64,000 nt of DNA, taken from NCBI GenBank assembly GCA_037043015.1, contig CM073324.1, positions 15,893,013-15,957,012 of the forward strand. Direction: 5' to 3'. Position numbers and translations under genes: made by a program. Positions 34,507 through 47,255 of this stretch are shown in pieces; position 1 is the first letter of the stretch; every line of letters starts with the position of its first letter. The notes under the pieces are model-generated. The model searched no databases and was not told the DNA's origin. It saw nothing but the letters and a program-made list of their open reading frames with translations. Origin of the DNA: Bryum argenteum (Eukaryota; Streptophyta; Bryopsida; Bryales; Bryaceae).

Positions 34507-36987
34507 GTTTTTTTGTGATTTTAATGCCTCTCTCAGCTTTTTTGATTATCTTAATGTTCTAAATCACTTATTTGAACTTTATTTTGCAGGTGGGTGGAGA
34601 GTAGTAACTTGGTTGGCAATTTCTCGGAAGAAATCTTCCAATATCCTAGTCTACAAACATTGTAAGAATTGTTGTATGCTTTTGGTTACCAAGGTTGTAG
34701 AATTGTTTTTTTTCCTGTCTTTAGGTTTATTCATAACAACCAATTGTACAAGGTTATTGTTGAGATCTATATTAGTAATATCTTGTGTACACACTACACA
34801 CAACCAAGTATTGTGAGATATGTTATTGTTGAATGTTTGTAATTAACAAAATTGTTGTTTCATTCGAATTAACAGGTGGGCACGCAACAACTCCTTGAAT
34901 GGGACGTTGTTCATTCCTTCATCAATTGCGCAAAATTTGTCAGTGGTGGCACTTGAGAACAATCAAATCAACAATCTCTTCATCAGGAACCCCAATCTCA
35001 ACCTGAGTGAAGCCGAGCTCCTGTGAGTTTGTCACCTACTTCTCTTCATTTGAGTAAAATCCTCTTCTTTTGTGTTGTTCTAGTGTGTTAGGTAGGATTT
35101 GATTTAGTATAACGATTGATCACCTCACTTCTATAAATTGGGCATTTTATCTCAATATAGTTATGTAACTTACAAGTTACAACTGAATGGGTGATTTGAA
35201 ACAAACCAAAGTACAAATTTTCTAACTCCATACACTAGTAGAAAAATCATCCATAAGTAACATAACAAATTTTACATAAATGACATAGTATCCTGAGTAA
35301 GGTTGTTCACAATGACTGAAAGGGTTTGATTTTGACAAAAAGAACGACATTATAATGTGTGTCCTTCATGTACCGTGTGGCCAAGTCCTTGTAACCAGAA
35401 AGAAAAATGCATCCTTTGTTCTGGTTTCCTACTAGTGGTCAAGGAATTGAGGATGATTGTGGGGGATGGATGGAATGGCAGATTAGGGGGGAATCCAGTG
35501 TGCAAGGCGGAATATCTGTTCCGGCCCGACCAGGCATGCGACGGGCTAGGAGCATCGAAATCGTCATGGGCATTCGTTGTGGGCGGGAACGCGTGCGGGG
35601 AGCAGAGCTGCAGTGGCAGCAAGGTGGCCAACCTTCGCAACAGCGGCAACTGCAAGTGCGTGGAGCCGTTCAAGATCGAGATGGAGTGCCGGCGACCCAC
35701 ATTCTCCGTGTTCACGAACGCCCTCATGGATAGCTTGTGGACTTGTGGAAGCAGCTGGGTCTGCTGCCCCAGCAAGTGTTCGTGGTGAGCGCGCATTTTA
35801 CTGCCGACAATCGTGCCCTCATCGACATCAGCTTCTTCAATGCTGATGGCCAATCGGCGTTGGATCGGGATAGTATGACCAATATCACGCATGCCTTCGC
35901 GAATCAGGAACTTGTGCTGCCTGAGTTTAAACCTTACATCGCCAGCCATGTCGTCACCGCCGGCGAGCTTCGTACGTGCCCACTCCGCTCCTCTCTCTAA
36001 CTTGTCGATGAGAGTTTTTTTGCAGAGTTAAGTGCAAGTAATTTTGCTTTTCCCATGTCAAGACTCGACCATTCAGTTAGTTTATCTTGATATAGACCAC
36101 AGCAGTGATTCTGTTTTCGTAGTCACCTTTCACTGTAGAATTCACCTGCCATAGCAGGTGTGACCTTTCAGTTCAGTGTCTGATCTCGTGGTTGGCATGT
36201 GGTACCTTCAGTTGCATCCAAGAAAGGGCTAGGAGCAGGAGCTATCGCTGGAATCGTGGTGGGCATTCTGGCGGTGATCTCGGTGATCGCAGCCTACGCA
36301 GTGTGGCAGAAGCGGAGAGCTCAGAGAATGGAGCACATGACTCAACCATTCGGTATGAACCCTTGTCTTGCATTCATTGGAAAGATGGTTTCAGCTTTCA
36401 GAGTCTGTTTTTGACGTGATCGAGTTTTGTGAGCAGCGAATTGGGGAGGAGCAGGAGGGGAGAAGGACGTAGCAGCACCTCAGATTGCAGGAGCACGGTG
36501 GTTCTCATTCGCCGAAGTGAAGAAAATCACCAACAATTTTGCCAAAGAAAACGAGATAGGCGAGGGCGGTTACGGCAAGGTACTTGAAACTACTAACACA
36601 TCTATTTTTGCACTGATATGTTAGTAGAAATTCTAGTTATCAGTGCAAAAATACTTGCAGACAGAATAAGCTAAAGGGTTGATTGATTGATTCGTTGCAG
36701 GTGTACGCCGGGTTGTTAGCATCTGGGGAGCGAGTGGCCGTGAAGAGAGCACAGTCAAGAAGACTCCATGCAAGGAGCCGAGGAGTTCAAGAATGAGATT
36801 GAGCTTCTGTCTCGTGTTCACCACAAGAATCTCGTTGGTCTAGTCGGCTATTGCTACGACCAGGGCGAGCAAATGCTTGTGTATGAGTTCATGCCGAACG
36901 GCACCATGCGCGAATGGCTATCCGGTGCGCATTCATTCCCTACTATGCTTTATTACAATCAGAGAGTGAATCTTAAAAGATACTTAG

Positions 36988-37395
<408 letters not shown>

Positions 37396-37886
37396 TAGCC
37401 TTGCATGTCGATCGAAAACACAGTTACATGGGATCTGATCGATCGATGCATGCATGCCTGCAGGGGTACCTGGATCCAGAGTACTACATGACAAACCGGC
37501 TCTCCGAGAAGAGCGACGTCTACAGTTACGGCGTCGTCCTGTTCGAGCTTCTCACATCCTCTCAGCCACTCTCCCACGGGAAGTACATAGTCCGGGAGGT
37601 TCAGAAGGCGTTCGCAGTAGGCGGGATGGAGAGCGTGGAGCCTCTTCTGGACCCGTGCACGCAGGAAGCTTCCCCTGAGGATCTGGAGCGGATGGTGGAG
37701 CTGGCGCTCGTGTGCGTGGAGGAGCGAGGGGACGATCGACCCACCATGAACGACGTGGTCAAAGTGCTCGAGGGCCTGGCTCATCACACCAAAGCCAAGG
37801 CCAAAGGTAGCGCTTTGGCCACGGACCAAACCTGGTTGCACGATGTCTATGGCGAAGATGCTTACGATCAGTCGCAGCCCCAGTCC

Positions 37887-38700
37887 TGAACAAGAATGGT
37901 GACACAAGCAGAGTAGTAGGAAATTTCAGATATTTTACTCACACACTGTAGGTGGTATATATAGTGTCCCCACTGTACATTTCAGAACTCAGCCAGTCTG
38001 TTGTTCGTTAGTAACTGCTCTCCAGTAACTGGGCTGAGTTACTTCCACTAACTTAGCTTATTATTGCAACTGGTCGTGGGGCGGCTGTCCAGGTACAGCC
38101 TAGTCAGCACAGTTTAACTTTTACTCTAACACCCTCCCTCGCCCCAGATGCCTCTATTTTGGGGCGTTCCTATTGAGGTAAAGGTGATGATGACTCCTGC
38201 TGAGGCTTCGATGCATGAGCTATGTGCCGTTGCAGTCAATGATCATGATCTGCATTCCCCTAGGTCTTTGGCTGCTTTGTTACTTTCTTCACAGATCGGC
38301 AAGGTCATTTGCAGACTGGTTTAGACGATGCCTCCTCAGTTCGTTTGTGCAGAGCGAGACGCAAGTGCGGGAGCACCGAGTCGAGACATTGCTGGTGCAG
38401 GATCGGTGTTATGAGATCGAGCTCGAGGTTCGTTCTGAGACTGGTGCACCTTCATCCTGCAGTGAAATTTCGGACTCCAAAAGAACACGTATACCTTCCT
38501 TACCGGACGAAATCGGCAGGAAGTTTACTAAGAGAATGGATGAGATAGAGTGCAGATTATGACGTAGTCAGCGTTTGAGGAGATTGCCTGTTTACGTTTC
38601 AATGAGGGATTGTCCTCCAACTGTGGACAAGTGTCCCTTTTTCTATGGTTTGTGAATCAGATTACTGTTAATAAAGAGAATGACTGCCAATGGGTCTGTC
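37887..38700 (-). repeat. 3' LTR of Copia D
   Basis: On the minus strand the pol stop overlaps AAGGAAAAG-TGACAGACCC, so a purine tract followed by TG marks the LTR start at about 38700. It ends TTGTTCA at 37887. Bases 37887-38368 match 43316-43797 with one difference seen (T/C near 38000) and no indel. The first three plus-strand bases, TGA, serve as the stop codon of the receptor kinase. Confidence 0.8.
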
Positions 38701-41700
38701 ACTTTTCCTTGCATTCTATTCTCACTAGACCTAGTCTCTCTCGGAGTCTTTCAAAGGCAATGCGACCTAGCGGTTTTGTTAGAATGTCAGCCAACTGTTC
38801 TGTTGTGGGTACGTAATCAAGATTGACCTCTCCCGACACAATTTTCTCACGTATAAAGTGATGTCTCACCTCGATATGCTTTGTGCGCCCGTGATACACC
38901 GGGTTGTGGGCGAGGTTAATGCTCCCCTGGTTACCTCCATAAATTGGAGTTGGATTCAGCAGGTTTTGGACATGAATCTTGCCTAGAAGCCTTCGAAGCC
39001 ACACCGCTTCCTTCGTCCCTTCAGTTACCACCATATACTCGGATTCCGTAGAAGATAGAGCCACAGTGGGCTGCTTCCGAGAGTTCCACGTGATAGGTGT
39101 TTGTCCGAGGAAGAACACGAATCGCATCGTCGACCTGCGGTCGCGTCGTCCGCCGCCCGGCGGCGTCGTAGAATCAGTAGAGATTGTTCTGCTCCCCTTG
39201 CGATAACACAAAGCGAGATCCGAAGTACCTTTCGGATACACGAAGATATGCTTCACAGACTTGTGCATGTGGTTCTGCGGGCATTGCGTGAATCGCTTAC
39301 CACACTAACCGCATAGGAGATGTCCACCCGTGTGTGTGTGAGGAAAATCAACTTGCCAACCATCTGTTGGTAGCGGGCTGCATCGGCAAGTGGAGCACCC
39401 ATGTCGGGCGTGAGTTTGAGTTTTTCAACCATGGGCGTCGGAACGGACTTGCAATGTTCCGGACCAAAATCCCGACATCTCTCTTGATGTATTGTCGCCG
39501 AGTCACGAGAATCCTTCAGTGGAAAAGGAACTCGAGTCCCAAGGAGTACGACAGTGAGGCCAAGGTCCGACATTTCAATGCCTCCCGAATTTCTCGACCT
39601 TATAGTGGCAATGTGTTACGTATTATCGCCCGGTGAGATATACGTCATCAGTTGTACAAGATGAGGAGGGTTATTTTACCCTTGTCTCGGAAGAAATACT
39701 GATTATATTCCGCTTTGTGATTTGAGGAGGCCTTTCTTTGAAGGTGTAATCGTCAACTTTCTTATACCAAGCCCTAGGGGCTTGCTTCAGCCCGTAGAGG
39801 GCTTTCTTCAATCGACATGCATAATTTGAGTGAGAAAGAGTGTCAAAACCTGGTGGTGGAGCTACATAAATCTCCTCCTCAATCACACCATTCAGGAAAG
39901 CCGTTTTCACATCCAGGTGAAAGATTTGCCAACCCTGGTGGCCTGCCAACGCGACAATGCTCCTCAAGGTATTCCACTTGTCCACTGGCGCAAAGGTCTC
40001 AGTGTAATCCTGACCCTCCTTCTGCTGGAATCCCTTAGCGACGAGTCTAGCTTTCAATTTCGATGTTGATCCGTCTACATTCTGCTTAACCCGATACACC
40101 CATTTGGTTGAAATGGCTTTCCGTCCCGGGGGAAGCGGCACCAAATCCCACGTGTCATTTTTGTGTATGGAGGCCAATTCGCTTTCCATGGCTGTCTTCC
40201 AGCCCCGGGGATGAAGAAGTGCATCTTCGACGATCGCGGGAGACTCGAGGAGGCCGCTGCTTTGCAAAAACATGTAGTTGGAAGTCCTGAAGATGAGCAG
40301 GGAGCTTGGAGAGTCGACCACTTCGAGTCATAGAAGTAGGCGGGTCAGTTTGAGAAACGGAGTAAGGCTGCTGTCTCCGGTGATAGGTACGTAACGGGAC
40401 TTGTGCGTGGTGAGATACGTCGGGCATACCTCGATGTCAATCAAAAATCATCGATGGGAATGTGGACGAGGCTCGACGATTGTGCTTCGTTGTGACCCGA
40501 TGGGTGCAGAGCGACTTGAGGCTCTTGAGTGTGCTGTAATGAGCCAAAGTCAAAACACGAGCATCGAGTTGGTGGTGATGGAGCAATGTCTTTAAGATGT
40601 CTGGCGATGATTGATCTCTTGGACTGTGCGCATGAGTTGTCCCAGGAGTGGCGCCAAAGAGCTAGGCGGGCTGGAATGAGTTGCTTTGGGGTGACTCGCA
40701 ACGCCGTGGGATGCCGCAGATTGGGACTTGAGTCTCGCTTGTTCGACAACCGTGGGCCACTTGTCTTTGAGCGGGTTCATCGGAAGTCGAGAAGTCTGCG
40801 GCAAGTGGAGCACACGGAAAGGTGAGCTCATCGAACCGCACATCCTTTGATATGATGATCTTGCGTGTGGCCGGCCGATGGTAATTGCGAAAGCCCTTAG
40901 AATTCGTGTCATATCCAAGGAAGATACATTCCGTTGCCGGTGCCCATTTCTTTCTCTGGTGAAATATTCGATCACGTAACTCCGGCACCAAAAATCCTCA
41001 GATGCGCCAGAGATGGGACACCACCGGTGAATCGTTCAAATGGTGTTGTACCATTGTTGGCGGTGGTCGAAGTCCTGTTTGCCAAGTAGTTGGTCAGGCC
41101 CACGCCTCTGTCCCCGGTGGGTGGGGTGGGATGTGACTTGCAAAAGCCATGCAACGAGCCTTGTTAAGCAAGGTACGATTCTTCCTTTCAGATACGCCAT
41201 TCTGATGTGGAGTATAGGTCTGTGTAAGTTGTCGAAGTATGCCGGCGTTTTCGCAGAACCTGATAAACTCTCTGGAGATATACTCGCCGCCATTGTCTGA
41301 TCTGATAGCCTTTATGAGGTGGCCACTCTGGAGTTCGATCATGCTCTTGAAGACCTTGAACCGCTCCAGTGTCTCAGACTTGTGCCGTAAGAAGTATACC
41401 CAGGTGTAACGATTGAAGTCGTCTGTAATCGTGAGAAGATACCTGGATCCGGATAGTGACTTTGATGAGAGTGGCCCACAAATGTCGGAATGGAGGAGCT
41501 CCAACAGCTGTGTGGCACGAGCTGCTGTTGGGATATTGCGTACACAATGGAAAGGCTGGCGAGTAATCTTCCGAGGCTTTGGAGTTCGGGTCTGCTTCCC
41601 GTAGCAGCAAGCAGCGCACACTGGTGCTGCAGAGGAGAGCGCCGGTAGTCCAGCAGCTTTCGGGTGAACTTGCATGTATGCAAGTGCCTTGTAGCTTGGA

Positions 41701-43139
41701 TGTCCTAGACGGCAATGCCACAGTATGGTGGATGACATCTTAGAAGTGTGCTCTACGAACTGAAATGAGCTGTTCCGTAGACCAAGAGAGTTCTTAGACT
41801 GAACAATGTGGTTAACAGAGAGACGAGGTGGTCGGAATCTATAGAGACCGTTCCTCCGATCTCTCTTGCCGGTTGCTATGATCTGATGAGCTTCAGGGAC
41901 CGGAAAATTTCGAAGAATCCAGAAGTTTCCTGAATCAAACAAGATCTTTGGTCTCTCTCTTCCATCAGTTATAGAACCCACAGATAATAGATTCTTTGTC
42001 ACTCCTGGCACATAAAGAACATCATCGAATTTTACTGCTCCTGAGGAAGTGGGAAATTCCACTTTTCCACTGCCGGCTACAAACAGCTTCTCTCCTCCGG
42101 CAGTGCTGATTTTGGATCGGCACCCTTCTTCTAATTCGCTGATCAAATTTTTAAGGCCGGTCACGTGCTTGGAAGCACCACTATCGATGAACCAGTCACC
42201 TTTCTGACTGCCTTCGTTACTATCGACTAAGTTAAGCTCAGTAAAATTGGCTTCTAAGTCGGTCTCTGTCTCAGCAAATTCATCGTCATCGCTGTTGAGA
42301 TTCTCGACCAGATTTGCAGAAGCCTTCCCTTGACGGCTCGCCTTCCGGATCTTGACTTCGTTCGCCAAGACCGGACAGTCACGCATCCAGTGGTCCTTAG
42401 ATCCGCAGAAGTGGCACTCTCCCGTGAGTCCCGTCTCACTCTTCTTGTTCTTGGACCGGCTACTGTCGCCTCCAGGATTCGTCTTGCGTCCTCCTGGGTG
42501 CTTCTTGCTCGCGCTCCTAACGAGTAGGGCCTCGTGATCGCTTCGACGGTTGTTTCTTATCTCCCTGCGGAGGTCATCTTGAAGCAAGAGCACCGTAAGA
42601 TCAGTGAAAGAAGGTAACTTGGACCTGTACATGACGGTGTCGACAAGCCCCGAGTAGCTCTCTGGCAACGCCATTAACACATGCTCTACGATGTCGGGGT
42701 CGCTAATGGTTTCGCCGATACAAGCAAATTCATTGAGCAACTCCTTGACGGCTTGCAAGAACTCTGGCATTGAGCTGCCCTCCTCCATTCTTAGATTTGC
42801 AAAGCGCCGCTTCAGCATCAGCTTTCGGGAATTGGTTCCGCTGGCATAAAGATTCTTTAATACCAGCCAGCATTGGTCTGGCTCGGTAATACCGACTATG
42901 TGCGGAATCACGTTATCTTTAACCGACAACGCGATCATTGACAGCGCTCGATTCTTCAGTTCCTGCAATGCAGCAACATCAGCAGGGTCAGTGGGTGCCA
43001 CCGTCCCTGGTGGCGGCTCAACTACTTTCCACATCTCGTCCCGGTTCATGAGGTTTTTGAGCTTAAAGCTCCAAACTGCATAGTTGGGGTTGCCATCGAG
43101 TTTCGAGGCCTCCGTCATGAGTGGATCCTTTGACGCCAT
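38699..43139 (-). mobile_element. Copia D gag-pol, defective
   Basis: 43139-41094 is open: gag from MASKDPLMTEASKLDGNPNY, CCHC knuckle (CHFCGSKDHWMRDC), protease (WFIDSGASKHVTG), GAG-pre-integrase (WHCRLGHPSYKAL) and integrase (LLHSDICGP, TITDDFNRY, SDNGGEY, HQNGVSERKNRT). The frame then shifts near 41130 and continues in other frames (GTTPFERFTGG; PATECIFLGYDT). Reverse transcriptase at 40321-39671 (DTWDLVPLPPGRKAISTKWV, FHLDVKTAFLNGV) breaks after PRAWYKKVDDY, and the YVDD block is absent before the frame resumes at about 39573 (MSDLG). RNase H is at 39268-38699 (VALSSTESEYMVV, HHFIREKIVSGEV). It cannot encode an active polymerase. Confidence 0.9.
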
Positions 43140-43303
43140 GCTGACAGCCTGATACTCGCTCCTGATCTGCTAACGAATCACCTACTAACTCTAAGACTCG
43201 GTCCCTCCCTGGATGCTGACGACAGTTTCGAATCTTAAAACAAAACGACAACCTCACAAGCTCCTAGGCGAGGGCTACCAACGATTGGTCACTATGAAAC
43301 CTC

Positions 43304-43315
43304 GCTCTGATACCA
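43304..43315 (-). promoter_or_regulatory. Primer-binding site of Copia D
   Basis: On the minus strand TGGTATCAGAGC directly follows the end of the 5' LTR. This is the standard plant Copia site complementary to the 3' end of initiator methionine tRNA. Confidence 0.93.
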
Positions 43316-43797
43316 TGAACAAGAATGGTGACACAAGCAGAGTAGTAGGAAATTTCAGATATTTTACTCACACACTGTAGGTGGTATATATAGTGTCCCC
43401 ACTGTACATTTCAGAACTCAGCCAGTCTGCTGTTCGTTAGTAACTGCTCTCCAGTAACTGGGCTGAGTTACTTCCACTAACTTAGCTTATTATTGCAACT
43501 GGTCGTGGGGCGGCTGTCCAGGTACAGCCTAGTCAGCACAGTTTAACTTTTACTCTAACACCCTCCCTCGCCCCAGATGCCTCTATTTTGGGGCGTTCCT
43601 ATTGAGGTAAAGGTGATGATGACTCCTGCTGAGGCTTCGATGCATGAGCTATGTGCCGTTGCAGTCAATGATCATGATCTGCATTCCCCTAGGTCTTTGG
43701 CTGCTTTGTTACTTTCTTCACAGATCGGCAAGGTCATTTGCAGACTGGTTTAGACGATGCCTCCTCAGTTCGTTTGTGCAGAGCGAGACGCAAGTGC
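43316..43797 (-). repeat. 5' LTR of Copia D, truncated at its outer end
   Basis: Matches 37887-38368. It stops matching at 43797, while the 3' LTR seems to run about 330 bp further. The 5-bp flank AGTCC left of the element is not found at the right, so a deletion or rearrangement removed the outer end. A shorter LTR of 482 bp is the alternative, but no purine tract supports it. Confidence 0.75.
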
Positions 43798-44727
43798 ACG
43801 AGCCTTACCCCTGTTGGAGGTTTATCATGCAGTCAGGTACTGAGAAGGCGACTGTCCCGTGATGATCATGATGATGCATGGGTCGCATGAGAACGTTTTT
43901 GTGGTTGATATGGTAATAGGCCACTGCTGCGTTATGGAATCTGAGTTGCGTGCTTTGGGATAACTTTCCATCATGAGTTAGAGAGTGTTCGGTCGAAACT
44001 GCCCGTGGAATGATGGTATGCTGACCGTGCTCTCGATGACGATTATTCTGTGGAGCCAGGTTGGAAATCACTGGTAAATCGCTTGTTATGGTGCTCATTG
44101 CGGTGAACGGACAAGAAATGCTCTTCCTCAGCTTGTCTTTTGACTGCTTTTCAGTCGCTGCAGTTCCTGCAAGAGCTTTGCGAAGACGAGCTGACTTGAA
44201 CGAGCTTCAACCAAGCCTGCAACGTCCACTGGGCAGCAGTACCCGCTTCGAAGCAGCTTGGCGTCTGTGGACTCTACGTAGAATGGAAAGGATGACTTGC
44301 ATGCAGCTGAAGCGAGTGTTAGCTGTGACCCCACGAGCTCGGTGATGCCTTAGCACCTTGTTGCTGTTTTCTACATTCCTCTTCGAACTGAGACGATGCC
44401 GGATGCTGCCAGATCCTCTGGTACCGGTGGGGATGACATGGAGTTTTGGAGATGATCCTCTGTGGTTGATGAGGTCCCTGTACACGCAATTAATCCCTGC
44501 CTTGCATGCATGCATGTAGACATACTCATCTGTATCCATTGACGTTGTGTCGGTTCCGATTCCTTTGCTTGTTGTGCTATCAGTTGTTGATTTGTCAAGG
44601 AAAGTATGTTAATATGGTGAGGTTGAGTCGAGTCGAAGACGGACGAGTGTTTGTTTTTGGCATTGATCGCGAGGATGTGATGGTTGGCGACGTGATGTTA
44701 AGTGTTAGTAGCCGAGGAGGTGAAGAG
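43798..44727. other. No gene recognised; upstream of the response-regulator relic
   Basis: About 930 bp between the broken LTR and the ATG at 44728. No domain was seen in the short frames. It probably contains the old promoter and leader of the response-regulator gene. Confidence 0.35.
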
Positions 44728-45950
44728 ATGACGGAGCGGGACAACGTCGCTACCATGGCCAGCCAACTCCAACAACAACCACAGCCACCTCCGCTCCCGC
44801 TCAGTAATCGACCGTGTAGCAGCGCCACCAACAGCTCTAGTGTTACTCCCCGTGGTGCCAATCTCCCAAAATTGGACTCCACTCCGGATGAGTTTCCTGT
44901 CGGCATGCGTGTTGTCGTTGTCGACGACGATCCCATTTCCTCATGGTCGTTGAGCGAATGCTGCACCGATGCTCCTACCGAGGTATGCCTCCGATTTTGT
45001 AGGTCACAAAACTGAACGCAATGCCAAGCCGAAGCTGGATCAACGCTCAGGCTTGAAGAACATCAAGCATTTTTCTTTCCATAGAACGAGAGCTTCTACA
45101 TTGTAACAATCCTGTGCTTTCTGCGATCTCTCAGTCATGATTTTGGCTACAAAATTCAGTATTTGACTGGGAATTGCAAGGGTTTCATTGTTGTTTAGTG
45201 GCTAGAAGTCGATTTGACTGCATCTTGAGCTGCTATGTGATAGCTATTGTGGTTTTTTTCTTTCAGTTACTACGTGTGGGAAGGCAACAGACGCATAATT
45301 GTCGTTACTGAGGGAAGACATAAACAAGTTTGATCTCGTCATCAGTGATGTTTATATGCCGGATGTAGATGGATTTAAGCTGCTGGAGCTCGTTGCCTCG
45401 TTCGCTTGGAGATGGACCTGCCTATCATCAGTAAGTGGCAAAACGAAGCTAGTACGGTTTTCTTCTGACAAAAGTGTTTGGTGTTTGGATGCTGAATTTT
45501 TCTGTTTCAATTACAGTGATGTCTGGGAACGGAGGGACAAACTGTGCAGTGATGAAAGGTATCACGCTCGGGGCTTGCGATTACCTTCTGAAACCGGTGA
45601 CGAGAGAGGAATTGAGAAACATCTGGCAGCATGTGGCGAGGAAAAAGCGTCTAGATATTAAAATGGTGTGTCAGACGAAGAGCGTTGAGGAAGGCGGTGT
45701 TGACCTGGAGAACGATGACCCTTCCACCATGAAAAAGCCTCGCGTCGTGTGGTCTGTGGAACTTCATCATTCAGCAGTTTGTCACTGCTGTTAATCAATT
45801 AGGAGTAGACAGTAAGTCCAGGCTCTCTCTTTTCTCTCTTCCTTTGAATTCGTTGAAGCCATTGCTACATTCTCATTCTTTCCTCAAGCTTCAAGACGTT
45901 CATCTCTTCTTTTTGCGGTGCAGAAGTTGTCCCAAAGAGGATATCCCAAA
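44728..45950 (+). pseudogene. Type-B response regulator (ARR-B) pseudogene
   Basis: Exons about 44728-44982, 45267-45430, 45517-45811 and 45924 to about 45947 keep canonical borders. Seen: EFPVGMRVVVVDDDPIS (receiver start with the acidic triad), [30 protein letters not shown] with the phospho-acceptor Asp, [40 protein letters not shown] with the conserved Lys, then LENDDPSTMKKPRVVWSVEL, the start of the GARP/Myb DNA-binding domain, and VVPKRI. Defects: a one-base loss after DDDPIS, an in-frame TAA at 45296-45298, a frameshift before the GLEMDLP position (about 45395-45405), a four-base gain in the helix after VWSVELH, and loss of all sequence after VPKRI. In intact relatives it is a cytokinin-pathway transcription factor; here it is dead. 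Confidence 0.88.
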
Positions 45951-46866
45951 GCTATCCCATAAGCAAGATAAAGCCGTTCCTGAACCATGAGTTATGCTCA
46001 ACTTGGTACCCATAGAAGTGCAATTAGCCGTAAATTCGCTAGTCATGATGTTGTTTGCACATTTCATGGCAATAAGCGTGCTGTTTTAGTCCAAGTTGAA
46101 GCAGAGGTTTCGGCGCTACAGTGGGGCCAGCTACAAGTCACGTATGCGTTGTGCTTGACTAAATGCTGCGACTTCTTCGTATCTTACTTTATGTCCATGC
46201 TGCTTATCTAGAGAATCGAGGTTACTAAGGCTTTTGACTCTCCTCTCAAGAATAATATGCATGCAAGCTTCTTCAAAAACCTTCAATTGTGATTGCAATG
46301 TCGATTGCAAGGTTGAAATATTCTCAGGAAGCGGTGGTTGTATAATACGCCCATCTTGATTTACGTACGTTTCATTCATGGACCGTTCAGGTTCCGGGTT
46401 GAAAGTAGCTAGTAGGAGGAGACCACCACTGTGTCTACTCGCGATGTGATGAGTCCTGAATGTATTGAATCGCTTGGGGCATGTATCTGTAGTCGAGAAC
46501 GGCAGCGAGGGATTGATCGATCCGGCAGCAGCGGAGCAATCACAGTAGTAGCTGCCATGTCGATCAACGGAGGCATGTCCAGGCCGCAATCGACGTGGGT
46601 GGCATCTGTGTGTGATCATGTGGAGGCAGCTGAAAGTCATGACGTGGGCACTCAGCGGGTAACGATTCATGCCACAGAGAAGAGAAGACGCCCTCACTGT
46701 GCTAGTTTCTGATACGCCCACGTGGAAATTCTCGATCAGGGGCACCATCCCTGGCCTGCTTGCTTGAGCGGCCACTTCTTTTGCAATTCATGACCCATCC
46801 CCAAGTTCCATCCCATCGGTGGATCCCATTGGTAAGCTCGCATCCATCGATCTGCCATCTTAATTG
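45951..46866. other. No gene recognised
   Basis: It follows the broken GARP domain. A 214-codon minus-strand frame (46775-46131) has no recognisable domain and no splice or start support; it may be chance. Confidence 0.35.
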
Positions 46867-47255
46867 TTACATGACACTAGATAGATAGATAGAAACTCCG
46901 GTCCCTTTCTAAGGGGCCGGCGTGAATGAAGTGTCCGTTCGTAATGCTAATATCCCGATGGCCACCGGACAAGGGGAAATTGGAACAATACTACTTCCCC
47001 CTCTCGAGGGTGGACACTATAACTACGCTAGTTTCTAGCCTAGTTACTAATGCCTTGAAGATACTTGACATAGTATCTCCCCAAAGGGCTTTGAGGTACC
47101 CATACAACAAGGTCCAAAGACCCCCCACAATAGTTGGGTGGACTATAGTGGTGAGCACCACGCCGGCATGGGGAATGGAACCCACGACCTCCTCAATGGG
47201 GGCCATGAGCCCCAACCACCAAGCCAAGGCTTGTGGTGCCTTTTACATGACACTA
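46867..47255 (-). mobile_element. tRNA-derived SINE, full length, with 13-bp target duplication
   Basis: The body is 46880-47242. The 5' end on the minus strand carries an A box (CTTGGCTTGGTGGTTGG, complement of 47212-47228) and a B box (GGGTTCCATTCCC, complement of 47171-47183). The 3' end is a (TCTA)n tail (complement of 46880-46892). The duplication TTACATGACACTA lies at 46867-46879 and 47243-47255. About 363 bp; no coding capacity, so it needs a partner LINE. Confidence 0.9.

Noticed and set aside
46131..46775. 214-codon minus-strand frame near the response-regulator relic
   Set aside because: No domain, mixed composition, no splice or start context; it overlaps degraded sequence.
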